Source: Daphnia pulex (lineage: Eukaryota > Arthropoda > Branchiopoda > Diplostraca > Daphniidae). From it: 64,000 nucleotides of DNA. The position numbers and the translations under genes are program-made. A model generated the notes under the pieces. That model was given only the letters and a program-made list of their open reading frames with translations, was not told the origin of the DNA and searched no databases. Where the stretch lies: assembly GCF_021134715.1 (NCBI RefSeq), contig NC_060019.1, positions 7,564,001-7,628,000 of the forward strand, in the 5' to 3' direction. Shown here piece after piece: positions 1-12,259 of this stretch (position 1 is the stretch's first letter; each line of letters begins with the position of its first letter).

Positions 1-3000
1 CTGATCAGTTCCATACCACTTGATTACATCTTCCTCATCTTCAATCAGGTCAGTTAATTGGGGCGGGAATGGGGAGAAATAAAAAATAAAAAATGTTCAC
101 ACACCACCATGCACTACTGTATATCCAACGGAGAACGGTTCGTCTTTATCTACATTGTGTTGTGTGTGTGTGTGTGCGATGCGCAGTTTCTACGGATGCA
201 GGACTTTAGCGAAAGCTTTCAGATCCTGCAAGCCGGTCGGGCTTTGAGGATTCTCCGCTTGGCTAAACTGCTCTCCCTCGTGAGGCTTCTCCGACTGTCA
301 CGACTCGTCCGCTACGTCAACCAGTGGGAGGAAGTTTACGTAAGTCTTTTCATCTTTTTTATTATTTTTATTTCCCTCCTGTTTAGTTTTTTTCCGCTTT
401 GCTGGAAGGAAAAATAAAATGAATGACAAAAAAAAACGGACGAAATTCAAACAAGAAAAAAGAGAGACGAGGCACAAACACAAAAGTTTCGAACGCACTT
501 TGGAGTATATAGTATATATGATATATGTACTACACTCTGTGTGTGCTGGTCAAATTATTATCATAACATGGCACATTGTGTATACACCCCATCCAATCAT
601 TCACGCCTATTTGATTCTCTCGTTCTTCATTCACGCAACTTTTGTTTCAAATTTCAATGTCTGTCTTTCAAATTCTCTTTCTCTCTCGAGACTATCTATC
701 TACTACATTTAAATTATATTCGTCTCTTCTAAATTTTAATTCCATCCTTCTTGGAATTATTCGACGCATTCAACCTTCTTGCCCTTTAAAAAACCCCTCC
801 CCGTGATTCAATGACGTCATCATATTTTCGTTTTCTTTTTCTTAGACGATGTGATTGAGTTGCATTTATATCGACCAAACCGCTTCTGGCTTTGTTTTCT
901 TGCTCGGTTATATTTTGAGTTTTTTATTCCTCAAAGTTATTATCCGTGCTGCACAACACTATATACTATATATATACATGCTGAGCCGGCCTTGTACATT
1001 TCCTACAAGATAGATCCACCATCTTTTTTTTTTTATTATTTTTTACTTTTATGACGACTTTTATTTCAATATCGTTACTCATTTCATTTTTTTTTCATTT
1101 GATTTTTTCTTCAATTCCCAACTATATAGTCGTCAGTTATTATTTTGTGCTGTGTTCCCAGTTTGTGTTGGTTGTGTGTCCATGTCTTTTCTGCGTGCGC
1201 TGTTGTGTCTATGCCATATCGCCCAGGTTCAGTTTGCTGGTGTGATTATTTCAATCCAGTTGAAAGGAAGGGTCCGCGCTGGATTAGGCTACCATTCCCT
1301 GCTGCACACACACACACACCAATCCACCACACCCCAGCATTTTGCACCGGCGGAATATACCCATATAGCATCTAGTCTCAAAACACGCGATAGAATCGTT
1401 GAACCCCATAACATTTCGAGCATCTTCGACCACAACCTCGGTTGGCGGATGCATTCCACCAAGAGAGAGAGAAAGAGAAAGAAAAAAAAAAAAGGTACGC
1501 TGATGACGGGCCCATATACCCACACGAAATCTCGTCTAGACATACCTAGGTCTACATTTCCTTCACCTTTCCGTCAATTTATTTTTCGTTTTCTTTTTTT
1601 ATTGAATTCCCGAGAAGAAGATTCTCACGCACAATTACGTGTACGTTTGGGCATCTATAACACACCCACATATATGCACTCACAACAACACGTATGGTAA
1701 TAATGTCATGAAGAACAAGTTTTCGGTTCATGTCTGTGGGCTCGTTCGACATTCAGTTTCCCCGTCCCCATCCATTTTTTGACGTGGAATTATATTTCCC
1801 AATCTTTTCATTTTTATTTTATTTCATTTTTTGGCTTTCCAATTTCTGATTTGTTTCTCTCTCTATCTCTCTTGACACGGCAAAGTTTGTACTTGTCAAC
1901 GGGCACGCGATATCCCATGACTCGGTGAGGCACCCAAAGGAGCAGCTTTTTCTTTTTAATTTCCGAATTCTGTGACGTATTTGAAATTGGCGCGGAAAAG
2001 AACTGCTGCCATTTGAGTGATTAGATTATTATACATGCGCTGCTGCTAGTTTAGATACCTGCCGGACCGTTTCGTGTGCCCCCCGTCTACCAGTTGAACC
2101 GTTTAATTATTTCTTCTTTAATTGCCGTTCGTTGTTGTTGTCTAGCAAATTCACACCATTCCGGCGTCTCGTTATTTTTCGACCGCGGGTTATGTGTTCT
2201 CCGCTGCGGATCTTTTTTTTCCCCACTGAGACTCGGCTGACACACAGGGGTCATGTCATGTTATAATGGCCGACGCCCACCTTAAATGGCGTCCCATGCA
2301 CAGGCCGGGGTAGGAGGGGAATGTCAGGAATCTCTTTGCGTCATTGGCCTTCGCATGCCAACGTATTAAAATAAAATAACAAAACGGGTCGAGTCGGAAA
2401 CGGACGTGTCAGCAGGCCGGGCAGGAGTCGTCAATAAAGTGTCCTTCTTATTCCTCCTTTTGATGAATTGACTTGTTTGCTGTCGTCGCTCGAATTATTG
2501 ACCGTCAGACACTTCCATCGTCTCCAACACAGAAGCTCTATAGGCGACAGACAGTCTTCTTCTTAGAAATTGTATAAATAGCCGGAGGAAATGTCTTTTT
2601 TTTTTACTTGCAGAGAGAGCATCATGAGTTACATTTTTAGACGGACACAATAACAAAAGATTTGTTTTTAGATCGGACACAGTTGACTATACACACGGAA
2701 GTTTCTGACAAATCTCGATAAATTTGTGTTGAGCTTCTTGTTTCCTCCCCCAGCACTTGATCTCTTTCCCAAATGACCAATATCAACCAATGTATAGCGC
2801 CGGGATAAATCCTTACATTATAGCTACTGTATATGTGCAGTTGAATGATGTACTACATCCTTTAGATATATATATTATATTTCCTACACACATACAACAA
2901 CTCCGGTGGGCAATTTTGTGCAGCGGGCAGCAGCGGCCGCAGTGATTTACGACCGCGGGTTTCCAGTCGGGTGGGGACTGAAAAGGGCCGTACAACGAAG

Positions 3001-6000
3001 AATAAGAAGAAATCGGAAGAAGAGTTATTATTTATTCTCTCTCTCTCTCGATATATATTTGTGTGTGTGTCTGGATTCGCCCCCTCTGTGCGGGACACAA
3101 TCGATATAGCTTCATCCATCATCCGCCCGGAATTGAAACGAGTGATGGTTCATTGCCATCTCGACCAGCCAGCTAGAGACGATATAAGAAGCGACTTTCA
3201 TTGATGCGCTGGGCCTATACACTCGGCGTCGATCGGCTTTGATAGACTCTTTCTCTCATCCGCTTTTCGTTCGATCCTGACGTAATAGAGAAAAGATCCT
3301 CCTCTTTCTCCCCTACAGCTTTTATATAGTCTAAATATAACAACCGACTGCCTGCCTCTCTGTCGCCTCTTTTTTTCTGTTTCATTGATCATCAAGTCGA
3401 CTGACTGACTGTCAGAGGCCTCTTCTATTAGATCGTTGCCGTTTGTGTTGTACACACACAGCAATGTCAGCACTGTCAGCCTCAGAAAGAAAAATAAACG
3501 GGTTGGGTGGGGGTGGATATATATATGTGGAGAAGGCGCGGTTCTCTTCCGCACACTTCCGCTCATTAAAAACAGAAGAGCAGAGCAACCCCGCGGAGGC
3601 TTTCTCTCTTTCTTCTTTCTTATTTTTCTTTCTCTCTCGGGGTGGGAGTCTCTCTCTCATTTCTATATACGAGACAGAGTGAACGAACGATGTGTAGTAT
3701 AGAGGGATGATGATCCTTTTGTATGATGTAGCATAGTATATACTCAATGGATGGCTCTTCTTCTTTTTCCCACCCTGTGTGTTGTGTGTCGCCCCCTTTA
3801 GGCTGCTCCTCTACGATAGATAGATTGAGATGTGTGTAGCTATAGAAACTAACACGGAAAGAGAGAGAGAGAGGCGCGTGTATTATTATTATTATCGACT
3901 CGCCGTTCGAACCCAGGCGTTTTTTTTTTGTTTTTTCACAGACGCCAGAGAACTCTGAATGATACACACACGCCCCCGTTATTCTTTTTTGGTGTGTTGT
4001 CTGAGCTGCTCGTTTGTTTGTCTGTTTGTTTGTTTATTTTGTTGTTGTTTTTTTTTTATTTAAACCAACCCCCTCCTTCCTTCCTTCTTCTCCGGGTTGT
4101 TTTCCTCCCCTGTAAACTCCGCAGTTCAAAGTATTTGTGTTTTTTGTTTTTAGATTCTTCCGCGTGATGCCAATAGATATACTATAGTTTTCTCTCTTCT
4201 CTCTCTTCTCTCGCCTTTGGTGTTGTTGTGTGTGTGTGTGTGTGTGTCGCTGTTGGGGTTTTGCTTTTTCTTCGACTTTGCAATTGATGACGGGCCAAGT
4301 CAAAGGAGTCGAGCGCATATAAGCAGTCCGACATGCACGCAACCCCTTTTCGGCCCTTTCTTTGTTATACACGCGTGTCTGGCCTATAGCCTCGACATTT
4401 TTGTTTAATTTTTTTTTTCTTATGATCACTGTTGTCTCTATATTCTCTTTCTCTTTGATTCATCATTTCGGTGTGAGTTATGACCCCCCGGAAGGCAAAA
4501 AAAAAAAAAAAAAAAGATACGAAAGCGAAACAAAAAGGCAGCAATTAAAAAACTATATAGCTCCTAGTATTTTTTAAAATAGTAGTTTTTATTCACGAAC
4601 GCTCGTATCTCTCTCTGTTACACACGACACTCTTTTCGCTCATCCCGCTATCACTCTTTCTCTCTCTGTCTCTCTCTCTGTCTCTCTCAGATCTCTCAGA
4701 ACTTACAGAATCTGAGCAAAAAACGGACCGAACGAAGGGGACGGCTCGGTTCCGACGCTCACGCGAGCAATCAGAAGGAGTCCTACAAAGAAAAATCCCT
4801 TATCATGAAGGTAAAAAAACCAACCAAGACCAACAAATCAAAAGCAAAAACAAAATGAGGGGGAAATTCGAATCGGAACACAAAAACAAATTCAAATTTT
4901 AAAAAACTAATCGGCTCGGAGAGATTGCGATTTATTTGATTCAATCTGTTTGCTTTCAAATAAGCCGCCGATTTCTTTTGTTTTTGTTGGCCGTTTTGTG
5001 ATACTGGACTGTAGAAATATGGCTGTGCTGATGGGCTGCAAAACAGTTACTAATGCTGCTGCCGTAATTTAAAAAAAAAATCTGACAATTTCCAAAAGCA
5101 GAAAAAGAAAAGTTGACTCGAAGAAAGAAAAACGAAAAATTAATATTGCTTTGATTGAGTGCATCATCATCTCCATAATTTCTATTAGAAAAAAACAAAC
5201 AAGCAAAAAAACGCATACTTTTTTTCTCTTCTTCTTTTTCTTCGTCTCTGTCTCTTTTCATTCTGTCATTGGCTAAATGTCTGTGCTGATGCTTGTCGAC
5301 ATTATTATATCCAACAACATCCCCCCTGGCTTTCCGTTGGACATTTGTTATTTGTTTTCATTTTTCTAATTCTTTTAATATTGCGTTGTTTGTTTTGAGT
5401 CATTAATTTGTTAATAATTTGTTGTCGTTAAAAAAAAAATCACCGGCTCATTTCTTAAAGCTTTCGTCGTTTTATAATATTACGCACGGCCCATTCATCG
5501 TCTAGATTTGATTTAAAATATACAGAGCGCCTTCCTGATTGCGAATGCGGAACCACGGCTTTGGCAACGGAGCACGCTTCTTTGTATTGCTTTGTTTTTG
5601 TTTTGTTTTTTATCACATTTTGATTAATAGCTTCTTTTTTATTGGGTTATTTTTTGTGGATTACGTCATAACCCCTCCCCCTCGATGCGTTGATAGAGTT
5701 GATATCTGTTGTCAATTATGTAGATTTATTCATTTAGTTATGTCTATGAAAGTTTATGTTCATACCATTCACCAGACGTAAAAGATAAAATCAAATGTTC
5801 AAATTAAATTTACTCGAGGTCGCCAAATGATTCTTGATTCAAATAACAAATAAATGATAAGGAATTTTAGTATTATAAGCGATTCAAGTTACGTCATGTC
5901 AACTTTTCTCTTCTTTTCTTATTCCTTCCGCTTTGATGTGCCCGTGTTGTGGCCGTCGTTTCTTTTACTTGTGCAATGTTCCCATCCATCCATCATCCAT

Positions 6001-9000
6001 CCGCATTGGCCACCTCGGCAGTTCCTCAATATGGCCAGCGTCTTCATGAGGATCTTCAACCTCATCTGCATGATGCTGCTCATTGGCCACTGGTCGGGAT
6101 GTCTTCAGTTCTTGGTGCCCATGCTCCAGGGATTCCCTCCCAACTCGTGGGTGGCCATCAACGAATTGCAGGTTAGTTACATATTCCTGCCGCCGGGCAT
6201 TTTCCTTCTTCTCGCCCATCGCCTATAACTTCAATCACAGGATTATTACCGCATAATAATGTCCTGTAATAAGTCTCTCCGAGGTTTTCTTCGTGAAAAT
6301 AATCGACCGGAGAGCTCGCGGGGGCTGGCAGCACACTATAATAGCTACTTGAAATTGGTTGCCTTATATAACCCCCCGCTCTTGTGTATCGACTTGATAT
6401 TTACGTTGCAAATCCTGATATCTCCATCATTCGCATTTGCCAAGGATTTATCACCGTTCCGTTTAGACGCCCAAAGGCGTTCGATTATTATAGGGCAGCC
6501 GGGGGGTGATGGTGGTATATATCGATCATCTATTCCATCTAAATATACAGGGCGTCACATTAATTTCCATAAGAATTTGATGAGCCATAGAGATGCTGAA
6601 CCGGAGAAGTATACTAGAAGAGAATTTTATGTTACGCAATTCGTGTAATCTTTGATAGGATTAAATTCGGGACCATTTTTGTCTGGCGCTGTTGTTTAAA
6701 AATAAATAAAATGTGGGGGAGCTAATAACTATACGGCCAGAAAGGAGCTTGCAGCAGTTAGTGAATCAAACATACATCAAAGCCCCCTGTCTAACTGAAT
6801 GTAGACACGGTGTAACAGGCCGTGTGTGCCGGCGTTATTCCTTTCTTCTTGATTCCTTCCAGCTATAAACGGCGGATGGATGGAGATGCGGAAATGCGAC
6901 ATGACGGAAAATGCCATGCGGCTTAACTTGTATAACAAGATCGCTCCTTGTTGAAGCGCGTAAATATCTAAAAGACTTTTTGACGACGTTATTGTGTAAC
7001 CAGCTGAATTCATTTGGAGCCGCAGCAGAGGCTGGCAAAGATTGATCCGATATAAAACATTTACTAAATTATTTTGTGCTCGAACAGGAATCCTTCTGGC
7101 TGGAGCAGTACTCGTGGGCCCTATTCAAAGCCATGTCGCACATGCTGTGCATCGGTTACGGCCGGTTCCCGCCGCAGTCGCTCACCGACATGTGGCTGAC
7201 AATGCTGTCGATGATCAGCGGAGCCACCTGCTACGCCCTCTTCCTCGGTCATGCCACCAATCTCATTCAGAGCCTCGATTCTTCGCGACGTCAGTACCGC
7301 GAAAAGGTAAAATAGAACCAGCAGACTATGTACATACGTATATACTATAGATGCCCAGTCACGCCAAATGCAATGCCGGATATTCCGGCTATCGATGGTT
7401 CATACAACCGCCCACTGACGTGTCAATGTGTCTAGCCGCTTTTGAAATCCAAGTCATATCCCCCTCCGTTTCTATTAAGACGCACCAGACCGAACGCTTA
7501 TACCGTCATCGCTTTGGAGAATACACCAGACAGGAATAGCAGAGTTCAGGATCCCCGTGTGCGATTGTATACAAGATGTAAAGCGGGAGAGAAAGCCCGG
7601 GTGAAAAGGTATATATGTATGCATCCGTGAAACACATCTGGGCAGGCAATAAGATATGCGGGACTGATTTTGACATCAAAGGAGCAATTTAGACGGTTTT
7701 ATCTGGCCCCTGGACGAAGAGGGACTGTGCTTTCATATACACAGTATAGAGATATAGGCGTCAAAGATGTACCCATTCTCTCACCGTTGCTGGAATGACA
7801 ATGCGCCCGGTTGTACGTACGCTGAACATCAATAGGAGGGTTGCCGGGGTCTATATAGAAAAGACGCCCACATTCACGCTCGTAGATGTACAGTATCGTC
7901 CAAAAAAATCCGAACGCACCCCTTTTTCAAAAGCCCAGTTTAATGTAGATTCTTTGTTTTTAACTTTCAAGACTTCATATTATGTGTGGAATTAATTGTT
8001 TTACAAAGTTCATTTATTAGAATTAAGAAAAAAATGCAGAAATATTTTTTTTAAATAAAGAAAGAGACCATGGTGTTCGGATTTTTTTGGACGATACTGT
8101 ACCTCTATACATTTTGCAAGGAATATAAGAGTCGCAGAGTCTATAGAGAGATGTATAGCAGTAGTTCTGTATGCGCACGGTCTATATAACATAGATTACT
8201 TCCCGATATTGATATTTAGACGTGACGTGGGCGCGGCTATTGATTCTTTTTTTTTCCTCATCCCCCACCCCCCTCGCGTTAGAGAGAATCCGTTCGTGAA
8301 TTATCGCTGGTAATTCTATCATGGCGTTTCATCGAAGTCACAGCGAGAAACGCCGAGTACGTGTTCCCGTATAATGGAGAATTCCCGATTTGTATTAGAT
8401 ATATTTATCGCCGGGCTGAATTTCATACCGAAATCGAGCTGGCCCTTTTTTTCCAATTCAATTCAATCAACTAGATAGATATAAATATACTACTACTGTG
8501 CTGTAAGGCCTATATGTATTTATACGGAGCGTGACGTTATTCAAACATCATCAGCGAGCAGAACTAGATACAGCGTTGGCACGCAGATAGAATAGTATAT
8601 ATGGATCTCTGCGTCTATATTAGCATTGCGTTCATAAAATGGAGAACAGATTTGTGGGCGAATAAATACTTTTGTGCGCAGTTGCTTCTCTTTGTCGACG
8701 AAATTTAATTCACAAAGGGAAAATTTTACGTCATAAAACCTATAGCGCTGATTAGACTATAACGAAATGAGACGCAGATTTGTCGGTTTCATCAATTATT
8801 CGCAATTATTTTTGGGATTCAGTTACACACAAAATAACTTTAGGCTGTCACAGCAGCTAGCTATAAATATGATCTACATTTAACTGTTTTCGTATATGAT
8901 TATCTCTACTGTCTAAATGTATGCGCGTTGGCGAAAAAGTACTCCATTTATTCGCATATACAGCCGCTTGATAAAAGACTTGTGGAAATCTTCCAGACAT

Positions 9001-12000
9001 GTTGATTGTTTGGGAAGTGAAGTGCAACGTTGGCTCTCTCCGAGAATCGATCTTGTTTGCTATTGTACTCGGGGTTTTTTTCTTTTTTCTTTTTTGTTTT
9101 GTTTGGGTTATGGTTGTCTGAAGTTGTTGTTTTGTTTTTGTCCCGATTCTCTTCGGCCGGTCACTACTCTTGGGGAATTGCAGTCAAGTGTGTACAAGTC
9201 CTGTCACATTCCAGCGTTATATAACGGGGGGTCCAAATATCGGGACACACGATAGTTTGTCATACATAAATATAGATCCAAATTTCTTGGCCCACTGCTG
9301 TTGTATATGGACTGGAAGAGGTATAATATTATACAGCTGGCGGAATGGCAGATAAGATCAAAAGAGAATGAAAGGGGGAAAAAAAGAGAATCGGGGACGT
9401 CGAATACACACTGGCGGCTCCCGTGTTTTGAAGGTGGCCTAGTTACCGGAAAACCTCGCACTCCATCATTAAATATAGCGTCTATATTCGCCTATATAGT
9501 GAGAGAAATAGAGAGAGAACCGGTGGCGAATGAGCGTGAGTGTGGGATGCTATATAGATTGTTGGGCGCCTCTCGGTTTATGTACTTCATCTTGGCGTGT
9601 TGGTAGAGACTATAGGAGAGAGCCGGAGCTTGGCCATTTGTGTACTTAGAAATATGGCCGAAGGTCGATGCTAGTAGACGCACAAAAGGCAACAAAAGAG
9701 GACAACAACATTCTGTATAGGACTCAAAAGGCCGCCAACAGCAACAAACTTACGTACAGACATAGGGACCACCCTCACAGTGAAAGGCGAGTCCAATTCG
9801 TTTGTATAGAGGAGCGCTTATTTTCTCTCGCATGCACACAACAGAATAGCAAAGCTTCTTGTAGAGGCAAATGTAACGCGCGCTTTTATTACGACCTCTC
9901 GTTATACTGAGGTGGACAACAATAGAAGCCCTATGTAGGATACCTAGGTGACGGCGGTTCAAACATTATTCTTATTCCACGTCCATCTATCTCGTACATC
10001 TCATCGTATAGGTGTACACAATTCGGTCATTTTGTTGTTGTTGTTGCGGCTGGAGGCCAGTCGATTGTTGTTGTTGGGTTGTTCGGGGCAACTGCCGTGT
10101 GGGTTGTGTATGAGTTGTCAACGGCTATGCTAGACGAAGCAAAAGTCGATATGCGCCTCACATTTTATTCAGAAATTTCACATGCGCATCGTCGCGGTGA
10201 TGAATGATGCATAATAACCCTCATGTACCCCCCCCCCCTCTCGTATAATAATCCTCAAAATCAAACCATTTGGAAATTGATTGCCGATGTTCGTTTGAAT
10301 TTCACTGCGAAACGAAACTGACTTGTTTATTACTTTGTCTCGTTTTGTGTTTGATTAACGCAGCTGAAACAGGTGGAGGAGTACATGGCGTACCGGCGTT
10401 TACCGCGGGACATGCGCCAAAGGATCACTGAATACTTCGAGCATCGCTACCAGGGCAAATTCTTCGACGAGGACGCCATCTTGGGCGAGCTGTCGGAGAA
10501 ATTACGCGAGGTACAGTACGACCCCGATCCCGACCCCCCACCCCTAAGTATAACGGTAGAAAATGTGACGACGAGAAGAGTCTATGGGCCATTAAGGACG
10601 AAGCTAATGATCCTTCTTCCCTCTCTTTCTTGAAATACATTGCTTTTTTTTTTTCTATATTGATGATGACCTTGTACCGCACGAACTGTAGGGTCTTCTC
10701 TCCCCTCTCAGCCTTGTTTATTCTTTCGGAGCCTCTATCATCGTTTATCAACCGGCCTTGTCCGGGTGCGCTATCTCCAGCCTACTTTACTATTCCACTT
10801 GAATGATTTTGTTTTTCTAAATTTATTAGTAGGTCCTTCAGTCCTTTTCTTATTACATGCCATTATTATTTTTTTCCTCTTCTCCTTTTATTTCTATCCT
10901 TATTGTAAATAGAGGGGATTTAACGTAACTATAATTTTAGTCTACAGTGGATATTAGGCGATACAGGCGAATAAATATCTTAAATCGGGGATGTTTTTTT
11001 AAAAAGTTTCGTGTTGGATTAAAAAATCTAGCCCGTTGGGTTCGTATATCTTTCAAAGGTGAAAAGACGAGAGGCAATATTTTCTTTATCTAATTACTTC
11101 GTATTTAAATAAGGGGACAACAGTGGAAGTGCATCTTCAATATGCGTCAGCCATGATCATGTAGCTAATTTAACTCAAATGAGAGTTTCATTTGAATAAT
11201 TGATTGCACTTGTAACGGCGGTCAAGTTACTACTCGTTTACAGTTTTAAATGTCTCTCGCCATCTGTCGGCTTCCCTCGACATTTTTTTCATTTTTTTCC
11301 AAAAATCGGATTGTTTATTTTGTTGTTGCAGGATGTCATCAATTTCAACTGTCGATCTCTGGTGGCTTCCGTTCCGTTTTTCGCTAACGCAGATCCAGCC
11401 TTCGTCTCCGACGTTGTTACCAAACTCATTTACGAGGTCTTCCAACCAGGTTGGCCACATCTTGTTCTAGATCTTACTATACGATCACACTTGAATTTCA
11501 AACACTTTTCCTTTTTAAGGTGATATCATCATCAAGGAGGGCACCATCGGAACGAAAATGTACTTTATCCAAGAGGGAATTGTGGACATTGTGATGGGCA
11601 ACGGCGATGTGGCCACATCTCTCAGCGACGGGTCCTATTTCGGCGAAATCTGCCTGTTGACAAACGCCCGACGAGTGGCCAGTGTTCGGGCCGAGACATA
11701 CTGCAACCTCTTTTCCTTGTCGGTGGAACACTTCAACGCCGTCCTGGACCAATATCCACTCATGAGAAGAACGTTGGAAAGCGTGGCAGCCGAAAGGTCT
11801 TTCTTTTTATACTGGGTGTGGTATATCGTTTGGACACACATTTCAACTCGTCGTTTTCTCTCTTTTTTTTTTAGATTGAATAAAATTGGTAAAAACCCGA
11901 CCATGGTATCCAACCGGGAGGACTTGCAAAGTGACTGCAAAACGGTCAACGCCATCGTCAGCGGCATGTCGGCGGGTGGCCATTCGGGGCCGGGGAGCAC

Positions 12001-12259
12001 GGAGGAATTCGGCGGTCAGCACTTGGGTCACCGAAGACGTTCGTCCACCGGGAGGATACATCACTACTTGTACCAGCACTCGCCCACCATGTCTCCACCG
12101 TACAGCCTTCCTCGCCCTCGCTCGGAGAACAATTTCGCCCTGGCGGCGGCGGCGGCTTCCATGGCGGCTGCCGCTTTCGGCGTCCCGTCCGGCAGCGCTC
12201 CAGTAGAGCAGCAGAGATTCGACCTCAAATCCGATGTTAAAAACATGTCCAATCACTGA
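1..12259 (+). CDS. Ih: Hyperpolarization-activated cyclic nucleotide-gated (Ih/HCN) channel, 5'-truncated by window
   Basis: Voltage- and cAMP-gated cation channel of the plasma membrane. Exons read in frame: 1-48, 202-339, 6022-6171, 7088-7306, 10364-10510, 11332-11449, 11520-11796, 11875-12259, giving 493 residues plus stop, or 533 with the cassette exon 4691-4810. Exon 1 holds S3 ([11 protein letters not shown]). Exon 2 holds S4 with regularly spaced arginines ([12 protein letters not shown]) and ends in QWEEVY. The third holds S5. The fourth holds the pore with the CIGYG selectivity filter, S6 and [10 protein letters not shown]. The fifth is the C-linker. The next two are the cyclic-nucleotide-binding domain with FGEICLL and [12 protein letters not shown], including the Arg that contacts the cAMP phosphate. 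The last exon is a low-complexity tail with an Ala-rich run, ending MSNH. S1-S2 and the N-terminus lie upstream of the window. The match to insect Ih is close throughout the core; identity is very secure, the tail boundary only by frame. Confidence 0.96.
811..820. promoter_or_regulatory. Perfect CRE palindrome inside Ih intron
   Basis: The sequence ATGACGTCAT is a full palindromic cAMP-response element (TGACGTCA core). It lies in the intron after the S4 exon of the Ih gene. A role as an intronic enhancer or internal promoter element is inference; one such 8-mer can occur by chance. Confidence 0.35.
4227..4247. repeat. (TG)n microsatellite
   Basis: About ten TG units within the large Ih intron, about 440 bp upstream of the cassette exon. 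Confidence 0.9.
4691..4810 (+). CDS. Ih: Cassette exon of Ih inserted in the S4-S5 linker
   Basis: A 120 bp phase-0 exon lies inside the 5.7 kb intron between the S4 exon (ending QWEEVY) and the S5 exon (starting FLNMASVF). It follows a pyrimidine-rich TCTC tract and ends AAG|gtaaaa. It encodes 40 mostly polar, basic residues: [18 protein letters not shown] at the start and EKSLIMK at the end. Skipping it also keeps the frame, so it should be an optional exon. I recall splice inserts at this place in arthropod Ih channels, which supports it; inclusion in transcripts cannot be seen from DNA. AGs at 4689-4690, 4698-4699 and 4707-4708 are spaced by 9 bp and could each act as acceptor, giving 40, 37 or 34 residues. 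Confidence 0.8.
7307..10363 (+). other. 3 kb Ih intron between pore and C-linker exons
   Basis: No coding exon recognised. It contains the MITE at 7889-8101 and otherwise AT-rich DNA with many short TATATA-type palindromes (for example CTATATAG near 7855 and 9490). It ends at an acceptor before LKQVEEYM. The smaller introns 6172-7087 and 10511-11331 are also without recognisable content. Confidence 0.7.
7889..8101. mobile_element. Tc1/mariner-type MITE, 209 bp, TA target duplication
   Basis: Perfect 25 bp terminal inverted repeats at 7891-7915 and 8075-8099, starting CAGTATCGTCC and continuing through an A7 run to TCCGAAC. The next base differs and the one after matches. Each end is flanked by TA (7889-7890 and 8100-8101), the target duplication of Tc1/mariner transposons. 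The 159 bp interior is AT-rich and has no transposase, so it is a non-autonomous element. It sits in an Ih intron. Short reading frames crossing the two ends both show VQYRPKKSE, which is only the repeat translated, not a protein family. Confidence 0.9.

Larger units (their letters stand above)
340..4690 (+). other. Long Ih intron (first part), simple-repeat rich
   Basis: Non-coding stretch of about 4.35 kb. It has T-rich runs, (CA)n at about 1304-1319, (TG)n at 4227-4247, TCTC/GAGA tracts and a perfect CRE palindrome at 811-820. I see no protein-like reading frame in it; the predicted frames are low-complexity. The rest of the intron, 4811-6021, is AT-rich and likewise without recognisable content. 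Confidence 0.7.

Noticed and set aside
3895..3925. T-loop-like GTTCGAACCC suggesting a tRNA
   Set aside because: The flanking bases do not pair as a T stem and no acceptor or anticodon arm can be placed around it on either strand.
7795..8192. Two small frames sharing VQYRPKKSE as a repeated protein motif
   Set aside because: The shared residues are the translation of the MITE terminal inverted repeats in opposite directions.
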